Positions 1 to 5,700 of a stretch of DNA of 7,774 bases are shown in pieces; within the stretch, counting starts at the first letter, position 1, and every line of letters starts with the position of its first letter. Source of the DNA: Planctomycetota bacterium (GTDB taxonomy: Bacteria; Planctomycetota; UBA11346); contig SLQH01000168.1 in the NCBI GenBank assembly GCA_007131555.1, forward strand, positions 1 through 7,774. The letters run 5' to 3'. The position numbers were made by a program, and so were the translations under genes. A model generated the notes under the pieces. The model made no database searches, had not been told where the DNA came from, and was given only the letters and a program-made list of their open reading frames with translations.

Positions 1-6
1 CGCCCT

Positions 7-28
7 ATCGCCGGCGAATGCCGGCTAT
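7..28 (-). terminator. Hairpin downstream of the small ORF, possible terminator
   Basis: GCCGGC (10-15) pairs with GCCGGC (20-25) around a 4-nt loop, and the stem extends imperfectly to A7/T28 with one mismatch. It begins 3 nt beyond the stop of the minus-strand ORF at 31-198. There is no T-tract, so a rho-independent terminator is not established. A REP-like intergenic palindrome would look the same. Confidence 0.35.
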
Positions 29-30
29 GT

Positions 31-198
31 TCAACGGGTGCCACATCCTCTGCATTGGACATCGTATGATTCGTAGTTCTCGGGCAGACACCAAGAATTT
101 CTGCACTTCTCGTTGAGACGAGATGGATCAACTGGGGCACGGGTCTCCGGGCCTAGTTCTTCACGGATATACTTCGGAATTCTTCGACGCTTGGTCAT
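31..198 (-). CDS. Possible small Cys-rich (zinc-ribbon-like) protein, 55 aa
   Basis: An ATG at 198 opens a 55-residue frame ending in TGA at 31-33; an in-frame stop just upstream makes this ATG the earliest start. The N-terminus is basic (MTKRRRIPKYIREEL). The C-terminal half has two Cys pairs, C-x4-C (residues 32 and 37) and C-x2-C (49 and 52), in the context NYESYDVQCRGCGTR. This recalls the 'P-x-Y-x-D-x-x-x-C-x-x-CG' core of small zinc-ribbon proteins, so metal binding is an inference. It has no clear Shine-Dalgarno sequence. It lies 64 bp downstream of the PurF-like gene on the same strand, so it could be co-transcribed. It ends right after the second Cys pair, where zinc-ribbon relatives usually continue with a Trp-rich stretch, so it may be truncated. 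A chance ORF is possible; no function is assigned. Confidence 0.45.
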   Translation of the reverse strand: MTKRRRIPKYIREELGPETRAPVDPSRLNEKCRNSWCLPENYESYDVQCRGCGTR

Positions 199-262
199 GA
201 GTGATCAACGGGTCTATTGTTCAAGGCGAACAGGAAGCAGGGTGCTGCTGCAATAGTGCGCC

Positions 263-1699
263 TCACTCCCCCGCCCGCGCATGCCGACAGCCGACCCGGC
301 CGTCGCAGCCGTCCCAGCAATAGGTGCAGAGCTGGTGCTTGGGCAGGCCGATCGAACCGACCAGGTCGTCAAGGCGCTGGTAGCGCAATGACGACACCTC
401 CAGGCGCTGGCCGATGCGTTCGACCATGGCCGCGTAATGATCGTCGTCGGGATCGGTGTAGGGGCGCAGGTCGACGTCCTGTTGACCGGCGATCTCGGCG
501 ATGGCCCGGCGGGCGGCCAGTTCCATGACGCTGCGCGAACGGGAGAAGTTGAGGAAATTGCAGCCGAACACCAGGGGCGGACAGGCCGGGCGCATATGGA
601 CCGCCGCCGCCCCGAACTCGTAGACCCGTCGTAGGCAATCCTTCATCTGGGTGCCGCGCACGATCGAGTCGTCGCAGAAGGCCACCCGCTGGCCGGCGAT
701 CAGTTCAGGGATGGGGATGAGCTTCATCCTGGCCACCAGATCGCGCAGGTCCTGCTGTTGGGGCATGAAGCTGCGCGGCCAGGTTGGGGTGTACTTGACG
801 AACGGCCGACAGTAGCGCACGCCCGCCGCCTCGGCATAGCCCAGGGCATGGGCGGTGCCGGAGTCGGGGATGCCGGCCACGCAGTCGATCTCGGCATCAT
901 CGCGCCGCGCCAGCACGCCACCGCTACGATAGCGGGCCACCTCGACATTGATGTCGTGGTAGGAGGAGGCCGGATAGCCATAGTAGACCCACAAAAAGGC
1001 GCAGACCTGGAGGCAGTCGCCGGGGGGGTTGAGGGTGGTGAAACCCTCGGCCTGGATCAGCACGATCTCGCCTGGCCCCAGTTCGTGGACCTGACGATAG
1101 CCCAGATTGGGCAGGGCGCAGCTCTCCATGGTCACGGCATGACCGGCCTCGCCCTGGCCGATGATCACCGGGGTGCGGCCATAGCGGTCACGGGCGGCGT
1201 AGATGCCCTCCTGGGTCAGGATCAGCAACGAGCAGGAGCCGTCGATGGCCTCTTGGGCGGCATTGATGCCGGCAACGAAGGAGTCCTCGCGGTTGATCAG
1301 GGTGGCGATCAGCTCGGTGGGATTGACCACGTTGCCGGCCATCTCCGAGAAATGGACTCCGCGATCCCGACAGGCCTGCTCGGCCAGCTGGGTGACGTTG
1401 CCGATGCGGCCGACGGTGACGATGGCATAGGTGCCCAGGTGCGACCCGATGATCAGGGGCTGATCCTCGTAGTCGCTGATCACCCCGATGCCGCAGGCGC
1501 CCTGCATCTGGCCGATGTCGTGCTCGAACTTGCTCTTGAACTGGGCATTGGTGATGTCGTGGATGAAGCGGGTGAAACGGCCGCCATCCAGCACCGCCAG
1601 GCCCCCTCGGCGGGTGCCGAGGTGGCAATGGTAATCGGTGCCATAGAACAGGTCGGCAGTACAGCTATCGTGGGCGGCGACCCCAAAGAAGCCACTCAT
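263..1699 (-). CDS. PurF-like protein (class II glutamine amidotransferase fold plus phosphoribosyltransferase) with Ser instead of the catalytic Cys
   Basis: The 478-residue protein has the two-domain plan and length of amidophosphoribosyltransferase, which makes phosphoribosylamine from PRPP and glutamine at the first step of purine synthesis. The N-terminal Ntn-hydrolase domain (about 1-230) starts MSGFFG where PurF has MCGI-G, so the nucleophile position is Ser2. LGTRRGG (27-33) and RDRYGRTP (170-177) are family-like. The phosphoribosyltransferase domain (about 260-400) has GIPDSGTAHALGYA (276-289) and the PRPP loop VAFCDDSIVRGT (339-350). Cys233, Cys380, Cys458 and Cys461 sit where Bacillus-type PurF places its four [4Fe-4S] ligands. 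A 5-residue-longer TTG start at 1714 exists, but GGGAG six bases before the ATG at 1699 decides for the shorter form. It is probably not the housekeeping PurF; ammonia-dependent activity, a Ser-based amidase or another phosphoribosyl reaction are all open. Family certain, activity unknown. Confidence 0.9.
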   Translation of the reverse strand: MSGFFGVAAHDSCTADLFYGTDYHCHLGTRRGGLAVLDGGRFTRFIHDITNAQFKSKFEHDIGQMQGACGIGVISDYEDQPLIIGSHLGTYAIVTVGRIGNVTQLAEQACRDRGVHFSEMAGNVVNPTELIATLINREDSFVAGINAAQEAIDGSCSLLILTQEGIYAARDRYGRTPVIIGQGEAGHAVTMESCALPNLGYRQVHELGPGEIVLIQAEGFTTLNPPGDCLQVCAFLWVYYGYPASSYHDINVEVARYRSGGVLARRDDAEIDCVAGIPDSGTAHALGYAEAAGVRYCRPFVKYTPTWPRSFMPQQQDLRDLVARMKLIPIPELIAGQRVAFCDDSIVRGTQMKDCLRRVYEFGAAAVHMRPACPPLVFGCNFLNFSRSRSVMELAARRAIAEIAGQQDVDLRPYTDPDDDHYAAMVERIGQRLEVSSLRYQRLDDLVGSIGLPKHQLCTYCWDGCDGRVGCRHARAGE

Positions 1700-1705
1700 G
1701 GACGG

Positions 1706-1710
1706 CTCCC
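1706..1710 (-). promoter_or_regulatory. Ribosome binding site of the PurF-like gene
   Basis: GGGAG on the minus strand lies 6 nt before the ATG at 1699. The alternative TTG at 1714 would overlap this site, so the ATG and an N-terminus of Met-Ser-Gly are preferred. Confidence 0.65.
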
Positions 1711-1859
1711 GCAACCTGTCAGACGGAAGGGGGGCAGAGGGGGTCGGCAGGTCATAGAAGCGCTTCCTTCCCGGACCGGGGATGACGATGGGGAAGAAGA
1801 TGCTACGGCTGAGACTGACAAGACAAGGCGATGACAGACGAGACCGGACCAGACGTGGG

Positions 1860-2261
1860 CTACGACCGCTTCAGATGAGCGCCGATGGCGACATCGTCAT
1901 CAGCGATATGGTTGATGAACCAACGGAAGAGGTACTCCAGCAACGGCTGCAAAGAGGCCGGATTGCCATCCCAGGACGAGATCCGACGGGTGAACTCATC
2001 AAGAAAGCCTTTATGGCTACGTTGCTGGTCGGCCATTCCACGATAGCCCGATTCACGCATCAGATTCTCTTCGCTGTAGAAATGGAAGAAGACGTAATAG
2101 TACATCTCCTGAATCGCATGACGCAGGGTTTCTGTGCCGCATCCAGCCTCAATCTTGTCACGGATGATGTTGAACATGTTGACAAAGTACTGATGTTGAT
2201 GGTCGATTCGCTCTACTCCTATCGCAAAGCTATCGCTCCACCGCATGTTCCAGTCCTTCAT
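1860..2261 (-). CDS. Bacteriohemerythrin, single-domain non-heme di-iron O2-binding protein
   Basis: The 133-residue protein covers the whole hemerythrin four-helix bundle and little else, which is typical of soluble bacterial hemerythrins that bind O2 in oxygen sensing, delivery or scavenging. Di-iron ligands visible are His21 (in ERIDHQHQ), His60 and Glu64 (HFYSEE), His83 (SHKGF), and His118 and Asp123 (HIADDD). The position four residues before His83, which is the first His of the usual H-x3-H pair, is Gln79, so six of seven canonical ligands are present. There is no signal peptide or membrane segment, so it is cytoplasmic. The ATG at 2261 is chosen over a TTG at 2279 because GGAGGG sits 5 nt upstream of it. 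It lies 127 bp after the flavoprotein fusion and 160 bp before the PurF-like gene, same strand, which suggests co-expression. Confidence 0.93.
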   Translation of the reverse strand: MKDWNMRWSDSFAIGVERIDHQHQYFVNMFNIIRDKIEAGCGTETLRHAIQEMYYYVFFHFYSEENLMRESGYRGMADQQRSHKGFLDEFTRRISSWDGNPASLQPLLEYLFRWFINHIADDDVAIGAHLKRS

Positions 2262-2266
2262 GGCGT

Positions 2267-2272
2267 CCCTCC
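2267..2272 (-). promoter_or_regulatory. Strong ribosome binding site of the hemerythrin gene
   Basis: GGAGGG on the minus strand, 5 nt before the ATG at 2261. It lies inside the longer TTG-initiated reading frame and therefore argues for the shorter protein. Confidence 0.75.
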
Positions 2273-2388
2273 GGCTCAATCATTTACACTATGGGACCCG
2301 CCATGCCCAGGCAAGGACCGGGTTGCGCCCGTGTCGCCCATGTTGCATGAACGATGAGCTCAAACAGGGCATTGGTACCTCGTCCGCA

Positions 2389-4842
2389 TCAGATGAACAG
2401 ATTGATGCGGCCGGTACGAGCGGTGTCGAGATAGGTGGCCACGCCGCCTTCATCAAGGCCGTCGATCAGTTCCTCACGCTTGAAGCCCATCAGGTCCATG
2501 CTCATGGTGCAGACCACCATGCGCACTCCGGCCGCCTGGGCGCTGCTGATGAGTTCAGGCAGCGAGGCGACTCCGTGCTTGCGCATGATGCCCCGGATCA
2601 TGGCCGCGCCGATGCCCAGCATGTGCATCTTGGACAGGGCCAGACGCCGGGCGCCACGGGGCATCATCCAGCCGAACATCCGCTCGATGAGGTTCTTGCG
2701 CACCGCCACCCGCTCGTGACGGCGCAGGACGTTGATGCCCCAGAAGGTGAAGAACATGGTCACCGGCAGGCCCATGCTGGCCGCCCCATTGGCGATGATG
2801 AAGGCGGCGATGGCCCGGTCGAGATCGTTGGCGAAGACCACGACGCTCAAGCCGCCACCAGGCGCGCTGTCGAGCGCCGCCGCCGGGGCTTGGCCGCTGG
2901 CGACCTTGATGCGGGCGGTGCTGCCGGCCGCGCCCGGTTCGACGGCCAGCAATTCGTGGCCGGTGCTGGAGCACCAGGCCGCGACATCGGCAGCAAAGGC
3001 CGGATCGGTGGCCGTGACCACGATCGCCGTTCCCGGTGCGGCCTGGTTGACGGCGGTGGCCAGCCGCATGATCGGCCCCGGACATTGCAGGCCACAGGCG
3101 TCGATGCGGACCTCCTGGACCGGCGCCGAGGACGGGGCACAGCCGCAGCTGCCGGAGCCCTGGCCCGCAGGCGTGGCGGCGGCCTCGGCGGCGGGATCAC
3201 GATGACGTTCGACCATGGTCATGCCTCCATTGAGATTGCGACACCGCAGGCCGTGTTGGCCCAGCAGCCGACAGGCAAGATAGCTGCGCAGGCCCGAAGC
3301 GCAGACGGCGATCAGTTCGCGATCACGCGGCAGTTCCTCCAGCCGCTGGGCCAGTTCGTCGATGGGGATGTGGATCTGACCCGGCAGATCGATACGTCGC
3401 AGCTCGGCCGCCGTGGCTACATTGAGGAAGACCTGATCCGGACCGAGGCGGTTAACGGCATCGGGCTGGAACAGGGCGATATCACCGTGCAGCACGTTCT
3501 GGGCCACGAAGCCGGCCATGTTGACCGGGTCCTTGGCCGAGCCGTAGGGGGGCGCATAACAGAGCTCCAACTCGGCCAAGTCATCAACCGTCATGCCGCC
3601 GGCGATGGCCGTGGCGATGACATCAATGCGCTTGTCGACCCCCGCCGGCCCGACCGCCTGGGCTCCCAGCACCCGACCGGAATCAGGCGCGAACAGCAGC
3701 TTGATAGTCAGCGGACAGGCGCCGGGATAGTAGCCGGCATGGTCCAGAGGATGGACATAGACCTTCACACAGGGCACGGCGCGGGCGGTCGCGGCCTTCT
3801 CGCTCAGCCCGGTCATGGCCACCGTCAGATCGCAGATCTTGCAGACGGCGGTACCAAGGGTCCCACGATAGCGGCTCGGGCGACCGCAGATGGCATCGGC
3901 AGCGATCCGGCCCTGACGATTGGCCGGTCCGGCGAGGGGGACCAGGCCACTGGTCCCGGTGAGGGGGTCGCGCACCTCCACCGCATCGCCGACCGCCCAG
4001 ATATGGGGATCATCGGTCCGCATCTGCTCATCGACCACGATCCCGCCCCGCTCACCGATGGCCAGCCCGGCGGCCGTGGCCAGGGCGGTCTCGGGCCTGA
4101 CCCCGATGGCCAGGACGGCGGCATCCACCGTCACGACCTGGTGATCATCCAGGTGCAGATGCAGATTATCCGAATCACCTTCGATCCGGCTCACCGAACG
4201 ACCCAGGCGCAGATCGACCCCGTGACGCCGCAGTTCGGCATGTACCGGCTGGACCATCTCCGGATCCATCGGCCCCATCACCTGCGGCAGGCGCTCAATG
4301 AGGGTCACGGCCACATCGCGTTGCCGCAAGGCCTCAGCCATCTCCAGCCCGATGTACCCGCCGCCGATCACCGCCCACTGGTGCTGGCCAGCGCTGATGG
4401 CGGCGACAATGGCATCCATGTCAGGAATGGTCCGCAAGGTCATGACCCGCGGATCATCGAATCCCGGCAGAGGGGGACGCAGGGGGGCTGCCCCAGGAGA
4501 CAGGATGAGGGCATCATAGCCGAGCTGGTAGTGCTGACCCCCCTCCAGATCATGCACCGTCAGCTGACGCTGGGCCCGATTGATGGCTGTCACCTCATGA
4601 CGCAGACGCAGGTCGATCCCCAGGCGCTCGCGCAGACGCTCCGGCGGCGTCACCAGCAGACGGTCACGCTCGGCAATGACCCCAGCCACATGATACGGCA
4701 ACCCGCAGTTGGCGAACGAGGCATAGGGCCCCCGCTCACAGATCACGATCCGGGCCGTCGCATCCAGTCGCCGCAAGCGCGCCGCCGCCGACGCTCCGCC
4801 AGCCACACCACCAACAATGACATAGGTCTTGACCTGACTCAT
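2389..4842 (-). CDS. Four-domain fusion: CoA-disulfide/persulfide-reductase-type flavoprotein, rhodanese, TusA and DsrE-like domains
   Basis: An 817-residue cytoplasmic protein. Residues 1-450 are a pyridine-nucleotide-disulfide oxidoreductase of the CoA-disulfide reductase type: FAD motif VIVGGVAGGASAA (8-20), single active Cys46 in SFANCGLPY, NAD(P)H motif GGGYIGLE (160-167), second FAD motif IWAVGDAVEV (281-290) and the CoADR signature YAPPY (429-433). Residues about 455-545 are rhodanese with catalytic loop CASGLR (Cys514). A linker (about 549-575) carries C-G-C (566, 568). Residues about 576-648 are TusA/SirA-like with CGLQCPGP (Cys587). Residues about 665-817 are DsrE2-like, with the hydrophobic stretch VTMFFTFWG (694-702) and Cys778 in VVCTMSMD. 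The architecture suggests NAD(P)H-dependent reduction of CoA persulfide, polysulfide or disulfide with sulfur passed between domain thiols. Similar fusions exist in other bacteria; the substrate here is not shown. The ATG at 4842 is preferred over a GTG at 4857 because GGAGGG lies 7 nt upstream of it. It is probably the first gene of the left cluster. Confidence 0.93.
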   Translation of the reverse strand: MSQVKTYVIVGGVAGGASAAARLRRLDATARIVICERGPYASFANCGLPYHVAGVIAERDRLLVTPPERLRERLGIDLRLRHEVTAINRAQRQLTVHDLEGGQHYQLGYDALILSPGAAPLRPPLPGFDDPRVMTLRTIPDMDAIVAAISAGQHQWAVIGGGYIGLEMAEALRQRDVAVTLIERLPQVMGPMDPEMVQPVHAELRRHGVDLRLGRSVSRIEGDSDNLHLHLDDHQVVTVDAAVLAIGVRPETALATAAGLAIGERGGIVVDEQMRTDDPHIWAVGDAVEVRDPLTGTSGLVPLAGPANRQGRIAADAICGRPSRYRGTLGTAVCKICDLTVAMTGLSEKAATARAVPCVKVYVHPLDHAGYYPGACPLTIKLLFAPDSGRVLGAQAVGPAGVDKRIDVIATAIAGGMTVDDLAELELCYAPPYGSAKDPVNMAGFVAQNVLHGDIALFQPDAVNRLGPDQVFLNVATAAELRRIDLPGQIHIPIDELAQRLEELPRDRELIAVCASGLRSYLACRLLGQHGLRCRNLNGGMTMVERHRDPAAEAAATPAGQGSGSCGCAPSSAPVQEVRIDACGLQCPGPIMRLATAVNQAAPGTAIVVTATDPAFAADVAAWCSSTGHELLAVEPGAAGSTARIKVASGQAPAAALDSAPGGGLSVVVFANDLDRAIAAFIIANGAASMGLPVTMFFTFWGINVLRRHERVAVRKNLIERMFGWMMPRGARRLALSKMHMLGIGAAMIRGIMRKHGVASLPELISSAQAAGVRMVVCTMSMDLMGFKREELIDGLDEGGVATYLDTARTGRINLFI

Positions 4843-4849
4843 ATGAGAG

Positions 4850-4855
4850 CCCTCC
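4850..4855 (-). promoter_or_regulatory. Strong ribosome binding site of the flavoprotein fusion gene
   Basis: GGAGGG on the minus strand, 7 nt before the ATG at 4842. It overlaps the alternative GTG start at 4857, which makes that start unlikely. Confidence 0.75.
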
Positions 4856-4925
4856 ACGGTGACAGCAGGAATTGTGGTCTGATTACGGAAGATTAGCAGG
4901 CCTGTGAGCCTAAAAACGGCAGTTG

Positions 4926-5059
4926 GGCTATGGACTTTAGGCTTTAGGGTTGCTTCTCAAGCGGATATACGCAGCCAGAGTCAGTTCACCTTCTGGGTGA
5001 ATGACTGAATCTGTTTATATCGCCTTGTAGAGCAACCCTAAAGCCTAAAGCCTACAACC
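4926..5059. mobile_element. MITE-like element with terminal inverted repeats, folding into one long hairpin
   Basis: A perfect 20-bp inverted repeat, CTTTAGGCTTTAGGGTTGCT at 4935-4954, has its complement at 5031-5050. It extends outward imperfectly to 4926 and 5059 with only transition-type differences. It also extends inward, with 10 of 12 positions pairing between 4958-4969 and 5016-5027. The centre forms a smaller stem, TTCACC (4985-4990) with GGTGAA (4996-5001). The unit is about 134 bp with no coding capacity. No target-site duplication is obvious. It could be a non-autonomous transposable element, a structured RNA or a palindromic intergenic repeat. Confidence 0.6.
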
Positions 5060-5220
5060 GAATTTAGGGTGAGAAGAGAGAAGGCGTTGAAGACTGCAAC
5101 GAGCCGCATTGGCCATCGTGCTGGTCTGGTTGATCTGATGAGCGGGACGTGGAATATGATCCGACGTCTTTTCCACAATCAGCGTATAGCTGCCATGGAG
5201 GCAGATATAGCACGTTGCCA

Positions 5221-5248
5221 ATTCGACATAATATACATTATCGGACAC
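5221..5248 (-). other. dif: dif-like XerC/XerD recombination site
   Basis: Read on the minus strand, this 28-bp site divides as XerC arm GTGTCCGATAA, central TGTATA and XerD arm TTATGTCGAAT. Against the E. coli dif site (GGTGCGCATAA, TGTATA, TTATGTTAAAT, from memory) it matches 6/11, 6/6 and 9/11, and the layout 11+6+11 is exact. XerC and XerD recombine such sites to resolve chromosome dimers at the terminus, and mobile elements (IMEX phages, some islands, plasmid pdif modules) exploit them. The weaker XerC arm leaves open whether this is the chromosomal dif of a diverged lineage or an attachment site of an element. No xer gene is in the window. Confidence 0.55.
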
Positions 5249-5258
5249 TGCAAATAGC

Positions 5259-5308
5259 GTTGATTGGTTTTGTGGTGCGGGCTTAGCGGATTGCTTTGAT
5301 TACGGGTT
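5259..5308. repeat. 50-nt direct repeat, copy 1
   Basis: It matches 5345-5394 at 43 of 50 positions without gaps. The most conserved stretch is GCGGATTGCTTTGAT followed by ACGGGTT. It lies between the dif-like site (10 nt to its left) and the inverted partial copy (10 nt to its right). Confidence 0.8.
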
Positions 5309-5318
5309 GTGGGTGCTC

Positions 5319-5338
5319 GTGTCCGATAATGTATGTCG
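5319..5338 (+). repeat. Inverted partial copy of the dif-like site
   Basis: GTGTCCGATAATGTAT (5319-5334) is the exact reverse complement of 5233-5248, so the XerC arm and most of the central region are repeated in opposite orientation. The next four bases, GTCG, match the XerD-arm end of the first site after a 5-nt deletion, and nothing beyond matches. The two sites are separated by 70 nt. In single-stranded form they would pair in a 16-bp stem. Confidence 0.7.
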
Positions 5339-5344
5339 TGTGGG

Positions 5345-5394
5345 GTTGATTGGGGCTGTGATGTGGGCTTGGCGGATTGCTTTGATAACGGGTT
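5345..5394. repeat. 50-nt direct repeat, copy 2
   Basis: Second copy of the repeat at 5259-5308, with a period of 86 nt. It begins 6 nt after the inverted partial dif-like site, so recombination-site sequence and direct repeat alternate twice. Confidence 0.8.
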
Positions 5395-5411
5395 AGCGAT
5401 TCAGTCCCGGA

Positions 5412-5567
5412 CTCGCCAGAGGCCACTGCCTATCACAAAACCATCACGGAGCACCGGGCCTTGGCCCGCGTGCCTACGCGTGGTTTCCATGTGTTCGCCA
5501 AGTCTCAGCCTGATCGACGGCAAGGTGCCTGTGCTACGGCTCACAGATTCCTCGACTCGTGATCATG
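5412..5567 (+). repeat. Left arm of long inverted repeat flanking the DUF58 gene
   Basis: It aligns without gaps to the reverse complement of 6677-6832. Bases 5423-5503 are identical over 81 of 81 positions with 6741-6821. The inner flank 5504-5563 matches 39 of 60 and ends in an identical CGACTCGTGAT. The core contains a hairpin, CGGGCC-TT-GGCCCG with further pairing GCAC/GTGC. Substitutions in the flank fall 5, 9 and 7 over the three codon positions of the longest shared frame, so there is no sign of protein-coding constraint. Confidence 0.9.
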
Positions 5568-5596
5568 GGCATCACAAAGAACGCAAGCGGGGCACC

Positions 5597-5619
5597 ACGA
5601 TGCGGCGACGCCCCATCGT
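5597..5619. promoter_or_regulatory. 23-bp dyad upstream of the DUF58 gene, possible operator
   Basis: ACGATG-C-GGCG-A-CGCC-C-CATCGT is a palindrome apart from the central base and one C/C mismatch. It ends 81 bp before the DUF58 ATG. The symmetry fits a dimeric regulator site; no regulator is encoded nearby, so the role is inferred. Confidence 0.35.
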
Positions 5620-5700
5620 TTACCGCTTTCAATCGCAGACTCCCAGCCCCCCTGTCACGATTCAACATTGCTCACGCTCCATCAGCGCCACCATACAGAC

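Larger units (their letters stand above)
4843..5700. other. 858-bp gene-free region rich in repeats and recombination-like sites
   Basis: No reading frame here has a convincing protein pattern; the longest frames (62, 67 and 133 codons) run through repeats and resemble no family I know. The region separates divergently transcribed genes, the flavoprotein fusion leftwards and the DUF58 gene rightwards. It contains the MITE-like hairpin, the dif-like site and its inverted partial copy, two 50-nt direct repeats, one arm of a 148-bp inverted repeat and a 23-nt dyad. The promoters of both flanking genes should lie within it, but I see no clear -35/-10 pair. Confidence 0.7.

Noticed and set aside
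1760..1780. CCCGG-A-CCGGG palindrome between the hemerythrin and PurF-like genes
   Set aside because: Five-base half sites with one central base cannot form a stable hairpin and have no T-tract, so it is not called as a terminator.
758..1834. 358-codon plus-strand open frame opposite the PurF-like gene
   Set aside because: Shadow of the PurF-like coding sequence; its translation is Gly/Asp/Ala-rich without family motifs.
2285..2340. Possible sigma-70-like promoter (TTGCCT, 17 nt, TAGTGT on the minus strand) before the hemerythrin gene
   Set aside because: Both elements match the consensus poorly; not strong enough to list as a promoter.
1782..2357. 191-codon plus-strand open frame opposite the hemerythrin gene
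   Set aside because: The minus strand carries six hemerythrin iron ligands in correct spacing, so the plus frame is the shadow.
2245..4896. 883-codon plus-strand open frame opposite the flavoprotein fusion
   Set aside because: It is the antisense shadow of a gene with clear catalytic motifs. It is His/Gly/Asp-rich low-complexity sequence with no recognisable domain, as expected opposite a GC-rich gene.
4936..5068. CRISPR or telomere-type array from the repeated TTTAGGG/CCCTAAA units
   Set aside because: The units occur only as two or three copies inside inverted arms, with no regular spacers and no cas genes.
5045..5257. Short opposed frames of 62 (plus) and 67 (minus) codons
   Set aside because: They overlap each other, run through the hairpin element and dif-like site, and show no protein-like conservation pattern.
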